Source: Limosilactobacillus urinaemulieris | Lineage (GTDB): Bacteria > Bacillota > Bacilli > Lactobacillales > Lactobacillaceae | Reading direction: 5' to 3' | Assembly (NCBI RefSeq): GCF_014838745.1 | Contig: NZ_JABUXR010000002.1 | Location: 62,001 to 126,000 of the forward strand | DNA length: 64,000 nucleotides | Shown here: one piece after another, positions 23,489 to 30,416 of the stretch | Layout of the letters: the number at the start of each line of letters is the position of its first letter | Position numbering within the stretch: the first letter of the stretch is position 1 | Notes under the pieces: model-generated | What the model saw: only the letters and a program-made list of their open reading frames with translations | The model's database searches: none | Told to the model about the DNA's origin: nothing | Program-made: the position numbers and the translations under genes

Positions 23489-24451
23489 TCACTTTGGCAT
23501 TGGATCCATACTGTCATCTGGCATTACATAGTCGTCCTGTATTGGTAAATCAGGATTTTGTTTAGGCTTATCCTCAAGTTCTTTTTGCATCCACTTTGGA
23601 ATTGGCTCACGCCTAATCGCCTCTCGCTTTTTATAGCTACTAGTCGCTTGTGGCTTCATGGTGTCATACTGTTTACGCAATTTAGCTGTACTTAAAATAT
23701 TTGTTTTCCAGAAATCATCATTCTGGCACCAGTCAATCATGTTATGAATCTGCTTGGGTGTCCGTTTATCTCGTTCAATCATCAAACGGATATGGTCCGC
23801 CCACTTTTGTTTTTGAGATTCGGTTAGATCCAGATGGTCAGGATTGTTTTGTTTGATTTTGTCGAACAGATACATAGCCAGTTGATACTCAACAGAATCA
23901 GAGGTGAATTTTTTCTTTGACTCGTGGGAAGGCGATTTCGACTTGCCACTATTCTCTGTTGTAGTCTTATGTGTAGTCTCTGGTAGTCTATGGTATTGTT
24001 CAGGACTATCAGTCCCTTTCTGAGAGGGACTAGGAGTACCATTCTCAGCAGGACTGTCAGTCCCCTTCCTTTGGTCTTGCGAGTCCCCTTCCATTTGGTC
24101 AGATTGTCCTAATGCATTGGTCAATTTGTCCAACTCGTTATAGTCAATTGCGTACCACTTGGTACGGTCAAACTTCAGCTTGTTCAAATTGTTAGTTAGC
24201 AATATTTTTTTGTCTTCTAAATCTTTCAGATAGCGTTGAACAGTTTTAGAAGCAATCCAAGGAAATTGTTTATGCCATTCCTCAACAGTGTTCCGGATCC
24301 ATTTCCGACCGCCTGCTTCTTTACCAACTTTTGGATTATTCAACCAGTATTGAATCTGTTGAAGAATCAACGCTTTATCCGAATTTCCCAATGCTTTAGC
24401 TAACGTTGGCAAGAATTGTAACGGTTGCTCGTTAATTAACAGCTTGCTCAT
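23489..24451 (-). CDS. Phage replication initiation protein
   Basis: 320 residues. The N-terminal ~110 residues form a winged-helix region (ALILQQIQYWLNNPKVGK, KTVQRYLKDLEDKKIL), a low-complexity Ser/Thr/Gln linker follows (residues ~115-180), and the C-terminal part has a helical DnaD/replisome-organiser-like segment (WADHIRLMIERDKRTPKQI). Proteins like this open the phage origin and load helicase. The linker DNA contains repeats that may be the origin itself, as in lambda O and related initiators. Confidence 0.75.
   Translation of the reverse strand: MSKLLINEQPLQFLPTLAKALGNSDKALILQQIQYWLNNPKVGKEAGGRKWIRNTVEEWHKQFPWIASKTVQRYLKDLEDKKILLTNNLNKLKFDRTKWYAIDYNELDKLTNALGQSDQMEGDSQDQRKGTDSPAENGTPSPSQKGTDSPEQYHRLPETTHKTTTENSGKSKSPSHESKKKFTSDSVEYQLAMYLFDKIKQNNPDHLDLTESQKQKWADHIRLMIERDKRTPKQIHNMIDWCQNDDFWKTNILSTAKLRKQYDTMKPQATSSYKKREAIRREPIPKWMQKELEDKPKQNPDLPIQDDYVMPDDSMDPMPK
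24002..24092. other. Repeat cluster inside initiator gene, candidate replication origin
   Basis: Copies of a GGACTnTCAGTCCC element occur at 24003-24016 and 24051-24064, both followed by TTCC/TTTC. A partial copy (GAGTCCCCTTCC) lies at 24081-24092, and an inverted AGAGGGACTAGGAGT copy near 24023-24037. Each full copy contains the palindrome GGACT-n-AGTCC. Iterons within the initiator gene are the usual origin form in temperate phages. In protein they appear as the repeated KGTDSP. Confidence 0.5.
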
Positions 24452-25106
24452 CGTCTATCCTCCCTAGATGAAGTTCTTTGGCTAACTCAGGTGTCACCTT
24501 AATTGGCTTCAAATGGTATCGCTGCATAAAGCTCTTGATTCCCATTGCGTGCCTGATTGTGTGGTGTACCCGACATAGCGGTTCAATATACATTCCGGTG
24601 TGATTGATTGTGTTTCGGTTACGTCCCATTCCAACAGTGGTTACATGGTCAATATCCGCATGTTCTTTTAAGCAGATAGCGCATCGCTTGTGCTTAATAC
24701 ACATGGCAACTCGTGGGAAGTCACTTGGTAGTGAATCCCAAATTTTAGTTCTAAACGGAATATCTTCGTGAAACATGAAATCTAAGATAGTCGTAATCAT
24801 GTAACTAGCGGTGGTAACAGAGCAATCCGACAAGCTAAACGGTTCAATGTTGAAAATTCCTTCAACCATGCTCTTGAAGTACGCCTTAGCTTCCTCCGGA
24901 ACATATCCGGTATAAGCACAGAAGTCATTCAGCAAGGCATAGATTTTCTTTCGTTGGTCTGGTGTAATGTGTCGCCCGTCTTCGACTGATAGCTCAACTG
25001 TGGGCTGTTTGCCGTTAGCTAAGGTAGTTAGACGATTAATACTTAACTCGTCATCTAGCGCAATCTGAACGGTATTACCAGACGTACTAATTAACTTGCC
25101 GTACAA
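24432..25106 (-). CDS. Putative HNHc nuclease
   Basis: 224 residues; TTG start at 25106 with GGGGTGA upstream. The C-terminal half holds an HNH-like metal site: CIKHKRCAICLKEHADIDHV, NTINHTGMYIEPLCRVHHTIRH. Proteins of this class are encoded between the ERF recombinase and the initiator in many Gram-positive phages and probably process recombination or replication intermediates. Stop overlaps the initiator start by 20 bp. Confidence 0.8.
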   Translation of the reverse strand: MYGKLISTSGNTVQIALDDELSINRLTTLANGKQPTVELSVEDGRHITPDQRKKIYALLNDFCAYTGYVPEEAKAYFKSMVEGIFNIEPFSLSDCSVTTASYMITTILDFMFHEDIPFRTKIWDSLPSDFPRVAMCIKHKRCAICLKEHADIDHVTTVGMGRNRNTINHTGMYIEPLCRVHHTIRHAMGIKSFMQRYHLKPIKVTPELAKELHLGRIDDEQAVN

Positions 25107-25111
25107 TCACA

Positions 25112-25768
25112 TCACCCCGTTTGTTCCTCCTGTTTCATTTGCTTAGCTGATGTAAGCATTCTCTCTACTAATTCAATTGATTTCTTCAGATAATCGTTTT
25201 TTGACATTTGCCCGTTGTCAGAACTACTTTGCATAATTCCTTTTACATCGTTATTCACTGCATCAAAATTAGATCCAGTTATCTTAGCGTATTCATTAAC
25301 TAACGCCTTATAACGGTTAGCGTTAGCAGTAAGGCTATTGTTCTGCTGTTTACTTGCTGACCTCTTAGGCTGACGTTGCTGGTTCTGTTGATGATATTCG
25401 TTAGTGTCAGCGTCCTTAGTATCATCAATCAGAAATAAACCATTAAGGGCGTATTTGCGTGCATAACTAGAAGCCGTACCAGTGATTTGGCTTTCATCCA
25501 TTCCTTTCTTATTCAATGGTTCTCGAGCATATCCGGTTGAAGATGTTTGTTTGCCATCTTTATCAGTAAATGTTGCCGTTGCTTTTATATAGTGCCAATC
25601 ACCAACCAATATTGGTTCATCTGATAGCTCCAAGTTATCTCCATACTTCTTTAATAGTGGTTTAGCCGCCTTGAGAATATCTTCGTTTGAGCGATAAGCA
25701 TAATGGCCGAATTTATTAAACTGACCCTTAGGAGCCTTAAGCTCAAACTGTACTTCTGATAGAGTCAT
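25112..25768 (-). CDS. erf: ERF family single-strand annealing protein
   Basis: 218 residues from an ATG at 25768 after GAAGGAGG. The ERF core is clear: FELKAPKGQFNKFGHYAYRSNEDIL, YIKATATF and the glycine-rich GMDESQITGTASSYARKYALNGLF. A Gln-rich linker and a helical C-terminus follow. It anneals complementary single strands for phage recombination and pairs with the Gam-like protein just upstream. Confidence 0.88.
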   Translation of the reverse strand: MTLSEVQFELKAPKGQFNKFGHYAYRSNEDILKAAKPLLKKYGDNLELSDEPILVGDWHYIKATATFTDKDGKQTSSTGYAREPLNKKGMDESQITGTASSYARKYALNGLFLIDDTKDADTNEYHQQNQQRQPKRSASKQQNNSLTANANRYKALVNEYAKITGSNFDAVNNDVKGIMQSSSDNGQMSKNDYLKKSIELVERMLTSAKQMKQEEQTG

Positions 25769-25770
25769 CG

Positions 25771-26331
25771 CTAATCCTCCTTCGTTACCCACGATCCTTT
25801 TTCATTGATGTGTTTAATTTCAATTCTTGATGGTTTAGCAACAATTTTTACGTCATCAACTAATTCACCATCGCTGTTAACAACATGTTCACCGTCTGGA
25901 GATGATAATGTTTTCTTTAAATCTCCCCAGCAGAGTTTATCTTCCTCAACATGTTTAACGAATTCGGTGCCCTTATATTGGTTAATCAATGCTTGTTTAT
26001 CCGCAACTTGTAGGCTAGTTGATGGCTTACTTTGAACAATTCGTCCAAACGGTGAATCCTTGAACTCCCAATTAGGATCCTCATCAATCTGTTCTTGTGC
26101 GTACTGCATAGCGATTGACTTAAAATTATCTAGTTCAGCTTGAAGATCTTTAATTTGCTTTTGGTAGAATTCAATTGATTTTTCCATCATCTTTTTCTTG
26201 CCAGCAATTTCTTGTCGAACTTGTTCGGCCTTTTGAAACGTCCAAATCAAGCCCTGCTTGTCTTCAATTTGATAACGCTTTGGTTGATGTTCTTGTACTT
26301 CTTGGTCTCTTTTAACAGTATTAGTCTTCAT
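25771..26331 (-). CDS. Gam-like host-nuclease inhibitor
   Basis: 186 residues. A long charged coiled coil (FQKAEQVRQEIAGKKKMMEK, YQKQIKDLQAELDNFK) is followed by a beta-rich domain with PFGRIVQSKPSTSLQV and HVEEDKLCWGDLKKTL. This is the Mu Gam-like layout: an end-binding protein that shields linear DNA from host exonucleases. It sits 2 nt before the ERF gene, forming a recombination pair. Confidence 0.7.
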   Translation of the reverse strand: MKTNTVKRDQEVQEHQPKRYQIEDKQGLIWTFQKAEQVRQEIAGKKKMMEKSIEFYQKQIKDLQAELDNFKSIAMQYAQEQIDEDPNWEFKDSPFGRIVQSKPSTSLQVADKQALINQYKGTEFVKHVEEDKLCWGDLKKTLSSPDGEHVVNSDGELVDDVKIVAKPSRIEIKHINEKGSWVTKED

Positions 26332-26470
26332 CGTTATCCGCCTTTCTCATTGCATCGTAAGTGTCTTGGCTGTACTCGTTACCGTCCTCAACGACTACTT
26401 CGTCCAAATGAAGTGGATCGTTATCGGGGTCATGCCATTTCTTTTCTGCTTTTTCTAAGTCGTTATTCAT
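26321..26470 (-). CDS. Small acidic protein
   Basis: 49 residues from an ATG at 26470; strongly acidic (DPDNDPLHLDEVVVEDGNEY). The end overlaps the Gam-like gene by 11 bp and the start overlaps the upstream gene's stop. Acidic early phage proteins sometimes mimic DNA, but nothing specific supports that here. Confidence 0.55.
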   Translation of the reverse strand: MNNDLEKAEKKWHDPDNDPLHLDEVVVEDGNEYSQDTYDAMRKADNDED

Positions 26471-26664
26471 TAAGCCCACCCCATTTCAACGCTTAAATGG
26501 TCATTTAGAATTTCTTTCATCGCAAAATATGTCATTAAATCGTTAACCTCATTCACGTGTAAACAGTGAGCATTAGTGGTATCAAGAGTCATTAAATCTA
26601 ATCCTTCAATGCAGCCTTTGTAGTATGCAGCCATTGCAGGTGTTTCTTTTTCCATAATTTTCAT
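26470..26664 (-). CDS. Hypothetical small protein
   Basis: 64 residues from an ATG at 26664 with GAGG upstream. Reads ETPAMAAYYKGCIEGLDLMT then a helical part, ending VEMGWA. Not recognised; placement within the tightly packed early operon supports coding. Confidence 0.55.
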   Translation of the reverse strand: MKIMEKETPAMAAYYKGCIEGLDLMTLDTTNAHCLHVNEVNDLMTYFAMKEILNDHLSVEMGWA

Positions 26665-26700
26665 TTATAATTGACCTCGAATCTATATTTGATATGTGAT

Positions 26701-26889
26701 TTACTTTTGAGCATTCGTTTTTGCGGAACGGGTGCTCTTTTTTTGATCCATGTGGTTGAGTAGTAGCAATAGTCCATAAATGAACGGGATAAATAATGCC
26801 CCGTCATATGCACCGATTGAACCGCAGTAAACCATCCACGCTCCAAGTGCAAATGCTATCAACCGTGAGTGCAGAACTTCGTTAATCAT
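26701..26889 (-). CDS. Small membrane protein
   Basis: 62 residues from an ATG at 26889 preceded by AAAGGTGGTGAG. Two hydrophobic stretches (LIAFALGAWMVYCGSIGAY and ALFIPFIYGLLLLL), with a basic C-terminal tail (KKSTRSAKTNAQK). No family recognised. Confidence 0.6.
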   Translation of the reverse strand: MINEVLHSRLIAFALGAWMVYCGSIGAYDGALFIPFIYGLLLLLNHMDQKKSTRSAKTNAQK

Positions 26890-26911
26890 GACTTCTCACC
26901 ACCTTTCGTTG

Positions 26912-26920
26912 TGATATGCT
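26912..26920 (+). promoter_or_regulatory. Extended -10 promoter of first plus-strand cassette
   Basis: TGA-TATGCT at 26912-26920 followed by a leader with CATCTCCTAGTGAAAGGA that closely matches the leader at 27885. It drives the gene at 26955 against the direction of the early operon. Confidence 0.5.
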
Positions 26921-26954
26921 TAACTCATCTCCTAGTGAAAGGAAGTGAATTAAA

Positions 26955-27206
26955 ATGGAATCAAAGAAGCATATCTATGCAAACCTAGCTCCAATGGGTT
27001 GGACAGATTTAACATCTGATCCAAACTGTGAAGTGGGAATTGATCATAAGCCGCCTTTAATCTGGTGGGAAGAAAACGCTAAAATCTACGCACCAGAAAA
27101 GCGTGATATGTTTAACTCCGCTTACCAGTTACCTTATTTAGAGCTAATTTACGATGGTAAAGAATATAGAATTAGTCCATATCTTCTCCAAGTTGTATAT
27201 GACTAA
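26955..27206 (+). CDS. Plus-strand moron gene, unknown function
   Basis: 83 residues with AAAGGAAGTG before the ATG at 26955. Sequence has MGWTDLTSDPNCEVGIDHKP and IWWEENAKIYAPEKR, then LELIYDGKEYRISPYLLQ; aromatic-rich and soluble. It lies opposite to all neighbouring genes, with its own extended -10 promoter and its own terminator (27225-27257), so it can be expressed in the lysogen. No known family recognised. Confidence 0.75.
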   Translation: MESKKHIYANLAPMGWTDLTSDPNCEVGIDHKPPLIWWEENAKIYAPEKRDMFNSAYQLPYLELIYDGKEYRISPYLLQVVYD

Positions 27207-27361
27207 TGAATATTCTCAATTACTGAACTGATTTCTTTGGAAGTCAGTTCTTTTTTTGTGACGTGATAACTTGCTTCAATCCTGCTAGCTACTTCTTCAA
27301 ATTCCCGATAACTTAATCCACTCATTGCGTTAGCAATTTGTTCTAATTTTTCTTTTTTCAT
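27203..27361 (-). CDS. Small helical protein
   Basis: 52 residues from an ATG at 27361 with GGAGGC upstream. Mostly helical: KKEKLEQIANAMSGLSYREF then EEVASRIEASYHVT. The 3' end is convergent with the plus-strand gene by 4 bp, and the plus-strand terminator lies inside it. Function unknown. Confidence 0.6.
   Translation of the reverse strand: MKKEKLEQIANAMSGLSYREFEEVASRIEASYHVTKKELTSKEISSVIENIH
27225..27257 (+). terminator. Terminator of the first plus-strand cassette
   Basis: GAACTGA (27225-27231) pairs with TCAGTTC (27244-27250), 12-nt loop, followed by seven T. It ends the transcript of the gene at 26955-27206. Confidence 0.75.
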
Positions 27362-27392
27362 TGGTTATTGCCTCCTACATTTCATCTGGAAG

Positions 27393-27518
27393 TTAATGCT
27401 TTAGTTCCCTTAATTCCATATACAGTTGGCCTACCGTGTCGGGATCAGGTTGACTGTTTTTATTTTTTAGTAGTTTCAAAATATACTTCGCTAGTTCGCT
27501 GTACAGTTCCTTTTGCAT
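27393..27518 (-). CDS. Very small early phage protein
   Basis: 41 residues from an ATG at 27518 with GAAAGGAAG upstream: a helix (ELYSELAKYILKLLKNK) plus a short second helix. Start abuts the stop of the next-upstream ORF. Function unknown. Confidence 0.5.
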   Translation of the reverse strand: MQKELYSELAKYILKLLKNKNSQPDPDTVGQLYMELRELKH

Positions 27519-27625
27519 TACTTCACTTCCTTTCTATGTTTCTCTTGATACTTCATCTGAAACGAATTACCCAACATAATCAGCATTGCGATTGCTACGG
27601 CTGTGAAAAATACTATCTGTGCCAC
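27518..27625 (-). CDS. Very small membrane protein
   Basis: 35 residues from a GTG at 27625 with AAGGAG 8 nt upstream. One hydrophobic helix (IVFFTAVAIAMLIMLG) and a basic tail (KYQEKHRKEVK). It is the size and form of phage small membrane regulators or toxins, but unassigned. Confidence 0.5.
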   Translation of the reverse strand: MAQIVFFTAVAIAMLIMLGNSFQMKYQEKHRKEVK

Positions 27626-27629
27626 TTAA

Positions 27630-27851
27630 TCAGCTCCTTAAATGAATATCCTTGTGTTTCTCTTCGTACTGCTCGCATTGCCAATCTATAAAGCGATTAG
27701 CTTCGGCAATGTTAATCATCGGTGTTCTTTCACTGAATTTATGGAACACATCGAATCCCGCTTCTTCAGCTTGTCTTCTCCATCTTTGAAACTGCGAATC
27801 GGATAACCCAAGCTGATGTTGAAACGGTCTTTTTCCAATCCAATTAAGCAT
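27630..27851 (-). CDS. Putative small DNA-binding protein
   Basis: 73 residues from an ATG at 27851 with AAAGGAG upstream. It begins LNWIGKRPFQHQLGLSDSQF then RWRRQAEEAGF, a pattern of a helix-turn-helix with a Trp/Arg-rich recognition helix, followed by INIAEANRFIDWQCEQYEE. Proteins like this in the early region are often excisionase- or regulator-like. Identity uncertain. Confidence 0.5.
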   Translation of the reverse strand: MLNWIGKRPFQHQLGLSDSQFQRWRRQAEEAGFDVFHKFSERTPMINIAEANRFIDWQCEQYEEKHKDIHLRS

Positions 27852-27870
27852 CTAATCAGCTCCTTTCTTT

Positions 27871-27879
27871 TGCTATACT
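27871..27879 (+). promoter_or_regulatory. Extended -10 promoter of second plus-strand cassette
   Basis: TGC-TATACT at 27871-27879, followed by a leader containing CATCTCCTAATGAAAGGAGG, which matches the first cassette's leader base for base over most of its length. Confidence 0.55.
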
Positions 27880-27912
27880 TAAAGCATCTCCTAATGAAAG
27901 GAGGTGAATAAA

Positions 27913-28134
27913 TTGCAACAACAACTAATTAATGCACTCAAGCAGGTTGCAAACGGTCAGTACCCTACTACTATCCGTCACTTGCAACCATTGCTTGAGC
28001 AGTTAGGCTGGTCATTAGAACAACTAACCGAAGTCGCTAACGAACTAGATAATCAAGGAATTATCACAACTAGATTTGCTAGTAACAAACTTAAAAGCAT
28101 TGCATTGTCGGCTGATTTTCTTGATTTGATCTAA
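27913..28134 (+). CDS. Plus-strand moron gene, winged-helix-like
   Basis: 73 residues; a TTG at 27913 is 8 nt after AAAGGAGG and preferred over an upstream GTG. The sequence QLINALKQVANGQYPTTIRH, LLEQLGWSLEQLTEVANELD and QGIITTRFASNKLKSI resembles a small winged helix of transcriptional control proteins. It has its own promoter and terminator and runs opposite to the early operon. Expression in the lysogen is likely. Confidence 0.7.
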   Translation: MQQQLINALKQVANGQYPTTIRHLQPLLEQLGWSLEQLTEVANELDNQGIITTRFASNKLKSIALSADFLDLI

Positions 28135-28361
28135 TCTTTAAGGGTTCCTTGATAAGGGCCCTTTTTAATTAAGTACCAATCGTTAGCAGTTAAATCTTCT
28201 TTTTTAGGATCCCAACGAATACCAGCAAAGCGATTTAACACAAACAATTCACAGCACCCCGGCCCCTCTGTGGGAACAATACATGTATCATCCCAAGACC
28301 AATGTTTTCTAGAAATTGCCTGTTTAGGTTTTATTTTTTTGCAGGCTTCATAGATATTCAT
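28131..28361 (-). CDS. DUF2829 protein, Tad2-like anti-Thoeris candidate
   Basis: 76 residues; ATG at 28361 preceded by GGAGGTAG. The DUF2829 pattern is visible: MNIYEACKKIKPKQAISRKHW at the N-terminus (eA...k...aisRk.W), a middle strand region, then IRWDPKKEDLTANDWYLI (W-p-x-x-D-L-x-A-x-D-W). Tad2 proteins of this family are phage sponges that sequester the cyclic ADP-ribose signal of Thoeris defence. It is the first or second gene of the early operon, where anti-defence genes cluster. Family call is good; activity is inference. Confidence 0.65.
   Translation of the reverse strand: MNIYEACKKIKPKQAISRKHWSWDDTCIVPTEGPGCCELFVLNRFAGIRWDPKKEDLTANDWYLIKKGPYQGTLKD
28138..28166 (+). terminator. Terminator of the second plus-strand cassette
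   Basis: AAGGG (28140-28144) pairs with CCCTT (28159-28163), followed by a T run on the plus strand. It closes the transcript of the gene at 27913-28134 within the 3' end of the Tad2-like gene. Confidence 0.65.
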
Positions 28362-28381
28362 ACCCGCTACCTCCTGTTTGA

Positions 28382-28615
28382 CTATTTCTTTACAGCATGT
28401 TTGCACGTACCGTTTTGGTACTTACGAGGCAAAAAAATATCATCAATTTTCATATTAAACATTTTTGCAATTGCAAACATTTCATCTAATGTAAACTCTG
28501 AATTTCCTAATTCCTTGCTTCGGTATGTTTTTGGCGTAATCCCTAAGTAGGTTGCCATTTGCTCCTGCGTCATTTTCTTTTTATTTTTTCTTAAATCATA
28601 AAGAATTAATTGCAA
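28382..28615 (-). CDS. Cro-like repressor
   Basis: 77 residues; a TTG at 28615 with an AAGGGGGGGA site upstream is the likely start. It has one XRE-type helix-turn-helix: MTQEQMATYLGITPKTYRSKE then FTLDEMFAIAKMFNMKIDDIF. It is divergent from the CI gene across three shared operators. It would repress the CI promoter and commit to lytic growth. Confidence 0.8.
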   Translation of the reverse strand: MQLILYDLRKNKKKMTQEQMATYLGITPKTYRSKELGNSEFTLDEMFAIAKMFNMKIDDIFLPRKYQNGTCKHAVKK

Positions 28616-28638
28616 TTAGTTCGTCCCCCCCTTTCTAT

Positions 28639-28728
28639 TACCATATCGGTACAACAATATTGTAGTACCAAATTGGTACTTAATCAATAGTTTTTTTCCC
28701 TTTCTTTTATCTATGTACCTTTTTGGTG
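28639..28728. promoter_or_regulatory. CI/Cro switch: three operators and divergent promoters
   Basis: Three TACC-N5-GGTA palindromes occur: 28639-28651, 28666-28678 (extends to a perfect GTACC..GGTAC) and 28716-28728 (GGTG in one arm). The minus-strand promoter for cro has TTGATT (28687-28682), a 17 bp spacer and TACAAT (28664-28659), with the middle operator filling its spacer. The plus-strand CI promoter has an extended -10, TGT-TATACT, ending at 28743, just after the third operator. This is a complete lambdoid-type genetic switch. Confidence 0.75.
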
Positions 28729-28772
28729 CAAATCTGTTATACTTTACATAAATTAACATCGAGGTGGGACAA

Positions 28773-29489
28773 TTGGAAAATTTAGCTTCATATGTGGGCA
28801 AAAGGATAAGAAAACTAAGGGAATCCAGAAATATGACGCCTAAACAACTGGCTGAGAAGCTTAATGTCTCACGTGTTGCTGTGAATAGATACGAGACCGG
28901 GGCTAGAAAAGCTAATCAAGATGTTCTATTCGATTTAGCAAATATTTTTCATGTGAGCATTAATGATTTCTTCCCCGATTCAACAACCGCAAAGGATACC
29001 CAAAGTTTAATTGATATTTACGATCAATTACTCCCAGAGCGCCAAAATAATGTTTACAATTACGCATCGGATCAATTAAATAAACAAAAGAATGCCTATT
29101 CCTCATTAATTGGTGAGAATAAGCATATTGTATATATTTATGGCGCTGTGTCAGCCGGAACAGGCGAATATATTCCTCAAGACGAAGATAAACCAGAAAA
29201 GGCTATCGTTGAGGGAGTTATTCCTGATCACGACTTCGCAGTTCGTGTAAATGGTGATTCAATGGAACCAGTTTTTAACAATGGGCAAATTATTTATGTT
29301 AATAAATTAGACAATACAGAAGTTAGGAACAACCAATTTGTAATTGCAGAAGTTGATGGTGAATTTTTTGTAAAGAAGTTAAGGCTTGAAAACGGTGATG
29401 TTCAACTTATTTCTTTAAACAAAAAATATCCAAACATAACAATTCATGAGTACAATGATTTTGCAATTCGTGGAGTCGTTATTATTTAG
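28773..29489 (+). CDS. CI-type repressor with S24 peptidase domain
   Basis: 238 residues; a TTG at 28773 is 7 nt after GAGGT. Residues 1-65 are an XRE helix-turn-helix (MTPKQLAEKLNVSRVAVNRYE). Around residue 125 is the Ala-Gly autocleavage site (AVSAGTGEY). The S24/LexA-like catalytic domain has VNGDSMEPVF (Ser) and FFVKKLRLENGD (Lys). It maintains lysogeny by binding the palindromes upstream, and cleaves itself after RecA activation, so the prophage is SOS-inducible in principle. Confidence 0.92.
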   Translation: MENLASYVGKRIRKLRESRNMTPKQLAEKLNVSRVAVNRYETGARKANQDVLFDLANIFHVSINDFFPDSTTAKDTQSLIDIYDQLLPERQNNVYNYASDQLNKQKNAYSSLIGENKHIVYIYGAVSAGTGEYIPQDEDKPEKAIVEGVIPDHDFAVRVNGDSMEPVFNNGQIIYVNKLDNTEVRNNQFVIAEVDGEFFVKKLRLENGDVQLISLNKKYPNITIHEYNDFAIRGVVII

Positions 29490-29532
29490 TAAGCTTAACA
29501 CCTTAACTACTGAGAAAAGGAGAAATTTAAAA

Positions 29533-30177
29533 ATGTTTTTTTATATTGTAAGCTTTATTGTTTTAGTTGCTTTAGGGGTAATTATATTTCGGAGCAAAAG
29601 AAGCCCAAAATTAGGACGCATTGTGGGAACCATTCTAATACTATTTGGAATTATGGTTTTATATTTTGGCCACATAGACACAGACTGGAGTGCAGGTGCT
29701 AGCAATTGGGATGATATTTCTTCAGTAAATGAACATGTTACCGATGAAGATACTCAAATTAAAAATGTCAAAAAGTACAATGGATATATGCTGATTACTT
29801 TAAAGAAAAATGCCGTTAACTTTGGAGACACAAAAACTGCAAACGCCGCTAACCTTTTTGATCAATGTTTTAAGTTTGCCAAAGACGCTAAAAACGGTGT
29901 TGCAGATAAAGGAGTAATTATTTATCAGCCTACTCCAAACGATGGGCCACTTAATGGATTTGCTGTATTATACACAAGCTCAGGCTTTAGCAAGATGCCG
30001 TCTCTAAATAAAATGCTAGATGATCGTTCTTCCATTCTTAAACAATCTACTGCATATAGTCTTGGTGGTGCTAACTATAATTCAACTGGCCTAGATAAAA
30101 TGGGCGTGAAAATTCAAAGTAGTAATCAACCTAACTGGTTTATGAAGTTCTGTGGAAATCGCTATATAGGTGAATAA
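29533..30177 (+). CDS. Two-helix membrane protein of the lysogeny module
   Basis: 214 residues from an ATG at 29533 after AAAGGAG. Two N-terminal hydrophobic helices (FFYIVSFIVLVALGVIIF and RIVGTILILFGIMVLYFG) are followed by an extracellular or cytosolic soluble domain of ~160 residues rich in Asn/Lys, with no known motif. The position between CI and integrase on the lysogenic strand is where superinfection-exclusion and abortive-infection genes are carried. That role is only suggested by place. Confidence 0.7.
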   Translation: MFFYIVSFIVLVALGVIIFRSKRSPKLGRIVGTILILFGIMVLYFGHIDTDWSAGASNWDDISSVNEHVTDEDTQIKNVKKYNGYMLITLKKNAVNFGDTKTANAANLFDQCFKFAKDAKNGVADKGVIIYQPTPNDGPLNGFAVLYTSSGFSKMPSLNKMLDDRSSILKQSTAYSLGGANYNSTGLDKMGVKIQSSNQPNWFMKFCGNRYIGE

Positions 30178-30182
30178 TTAAA

Positions 30183-30396
30183 AAGGCCTGCTAGTGCGGC
30201 AACACTAACAGGACCAGGGTTGAATTTGATGGTATGTCTATTGCAAACTGCTCTTATATCAGTGACAAGATAAAGCTAGACGAATAAATTTAAACCAGTC
30301 GAAATCGACCGGTTTAAAAAGTATCAAGAAATAAAAATAACCGCCCCACCATAATTAGTGGAGCGGTTTAAAAAGAAAACAAAAAGAACGTATGTA
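30183..30396. other. Intergenic stretch with three hairpins
   Basis: About 240 bp between the membrane protein and integrase without a credible gene. Hairpins lie at ~30187-30214 (CCTGCTAGTG with CACTAACAGG), ~30293-30318 (AAACCAGTCG with CGACCGGTTT) and ~30337-30370 (AACCGC.CCAC with GTGG.GCGGTT). The U-rich side of the first and third is on the minus strand, so they look like minus-strand terminators although no minus-strand gene lies to the right; antisense RNA or bidirectional stops are possible. Confidence 0.45.
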
Positions 30397-30416
30397 CGAT
30401 GAAAGGAGGTGAGACT

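Noticed and set aside
23941-24100. CRISPR-like array
   Set aside because: Repeats are few, irregular and lie within the coding sequence of the replication initiator; they fit iterons better. No other repeat-spacer pattern was seen in the window.
26661-26852. 63-residue open frame overlapping the small membrane gene
   Set aside because: The overlapping frame at 26701-26889 has a proper ribosome-binding site and a membrane-protein pattern; this one has neither.
28616-28801. Minus-strand 61-residue open frame in the CI/Cro intergenic region
   Set aside because: It covers the operators and promoters; coding there is implausible.
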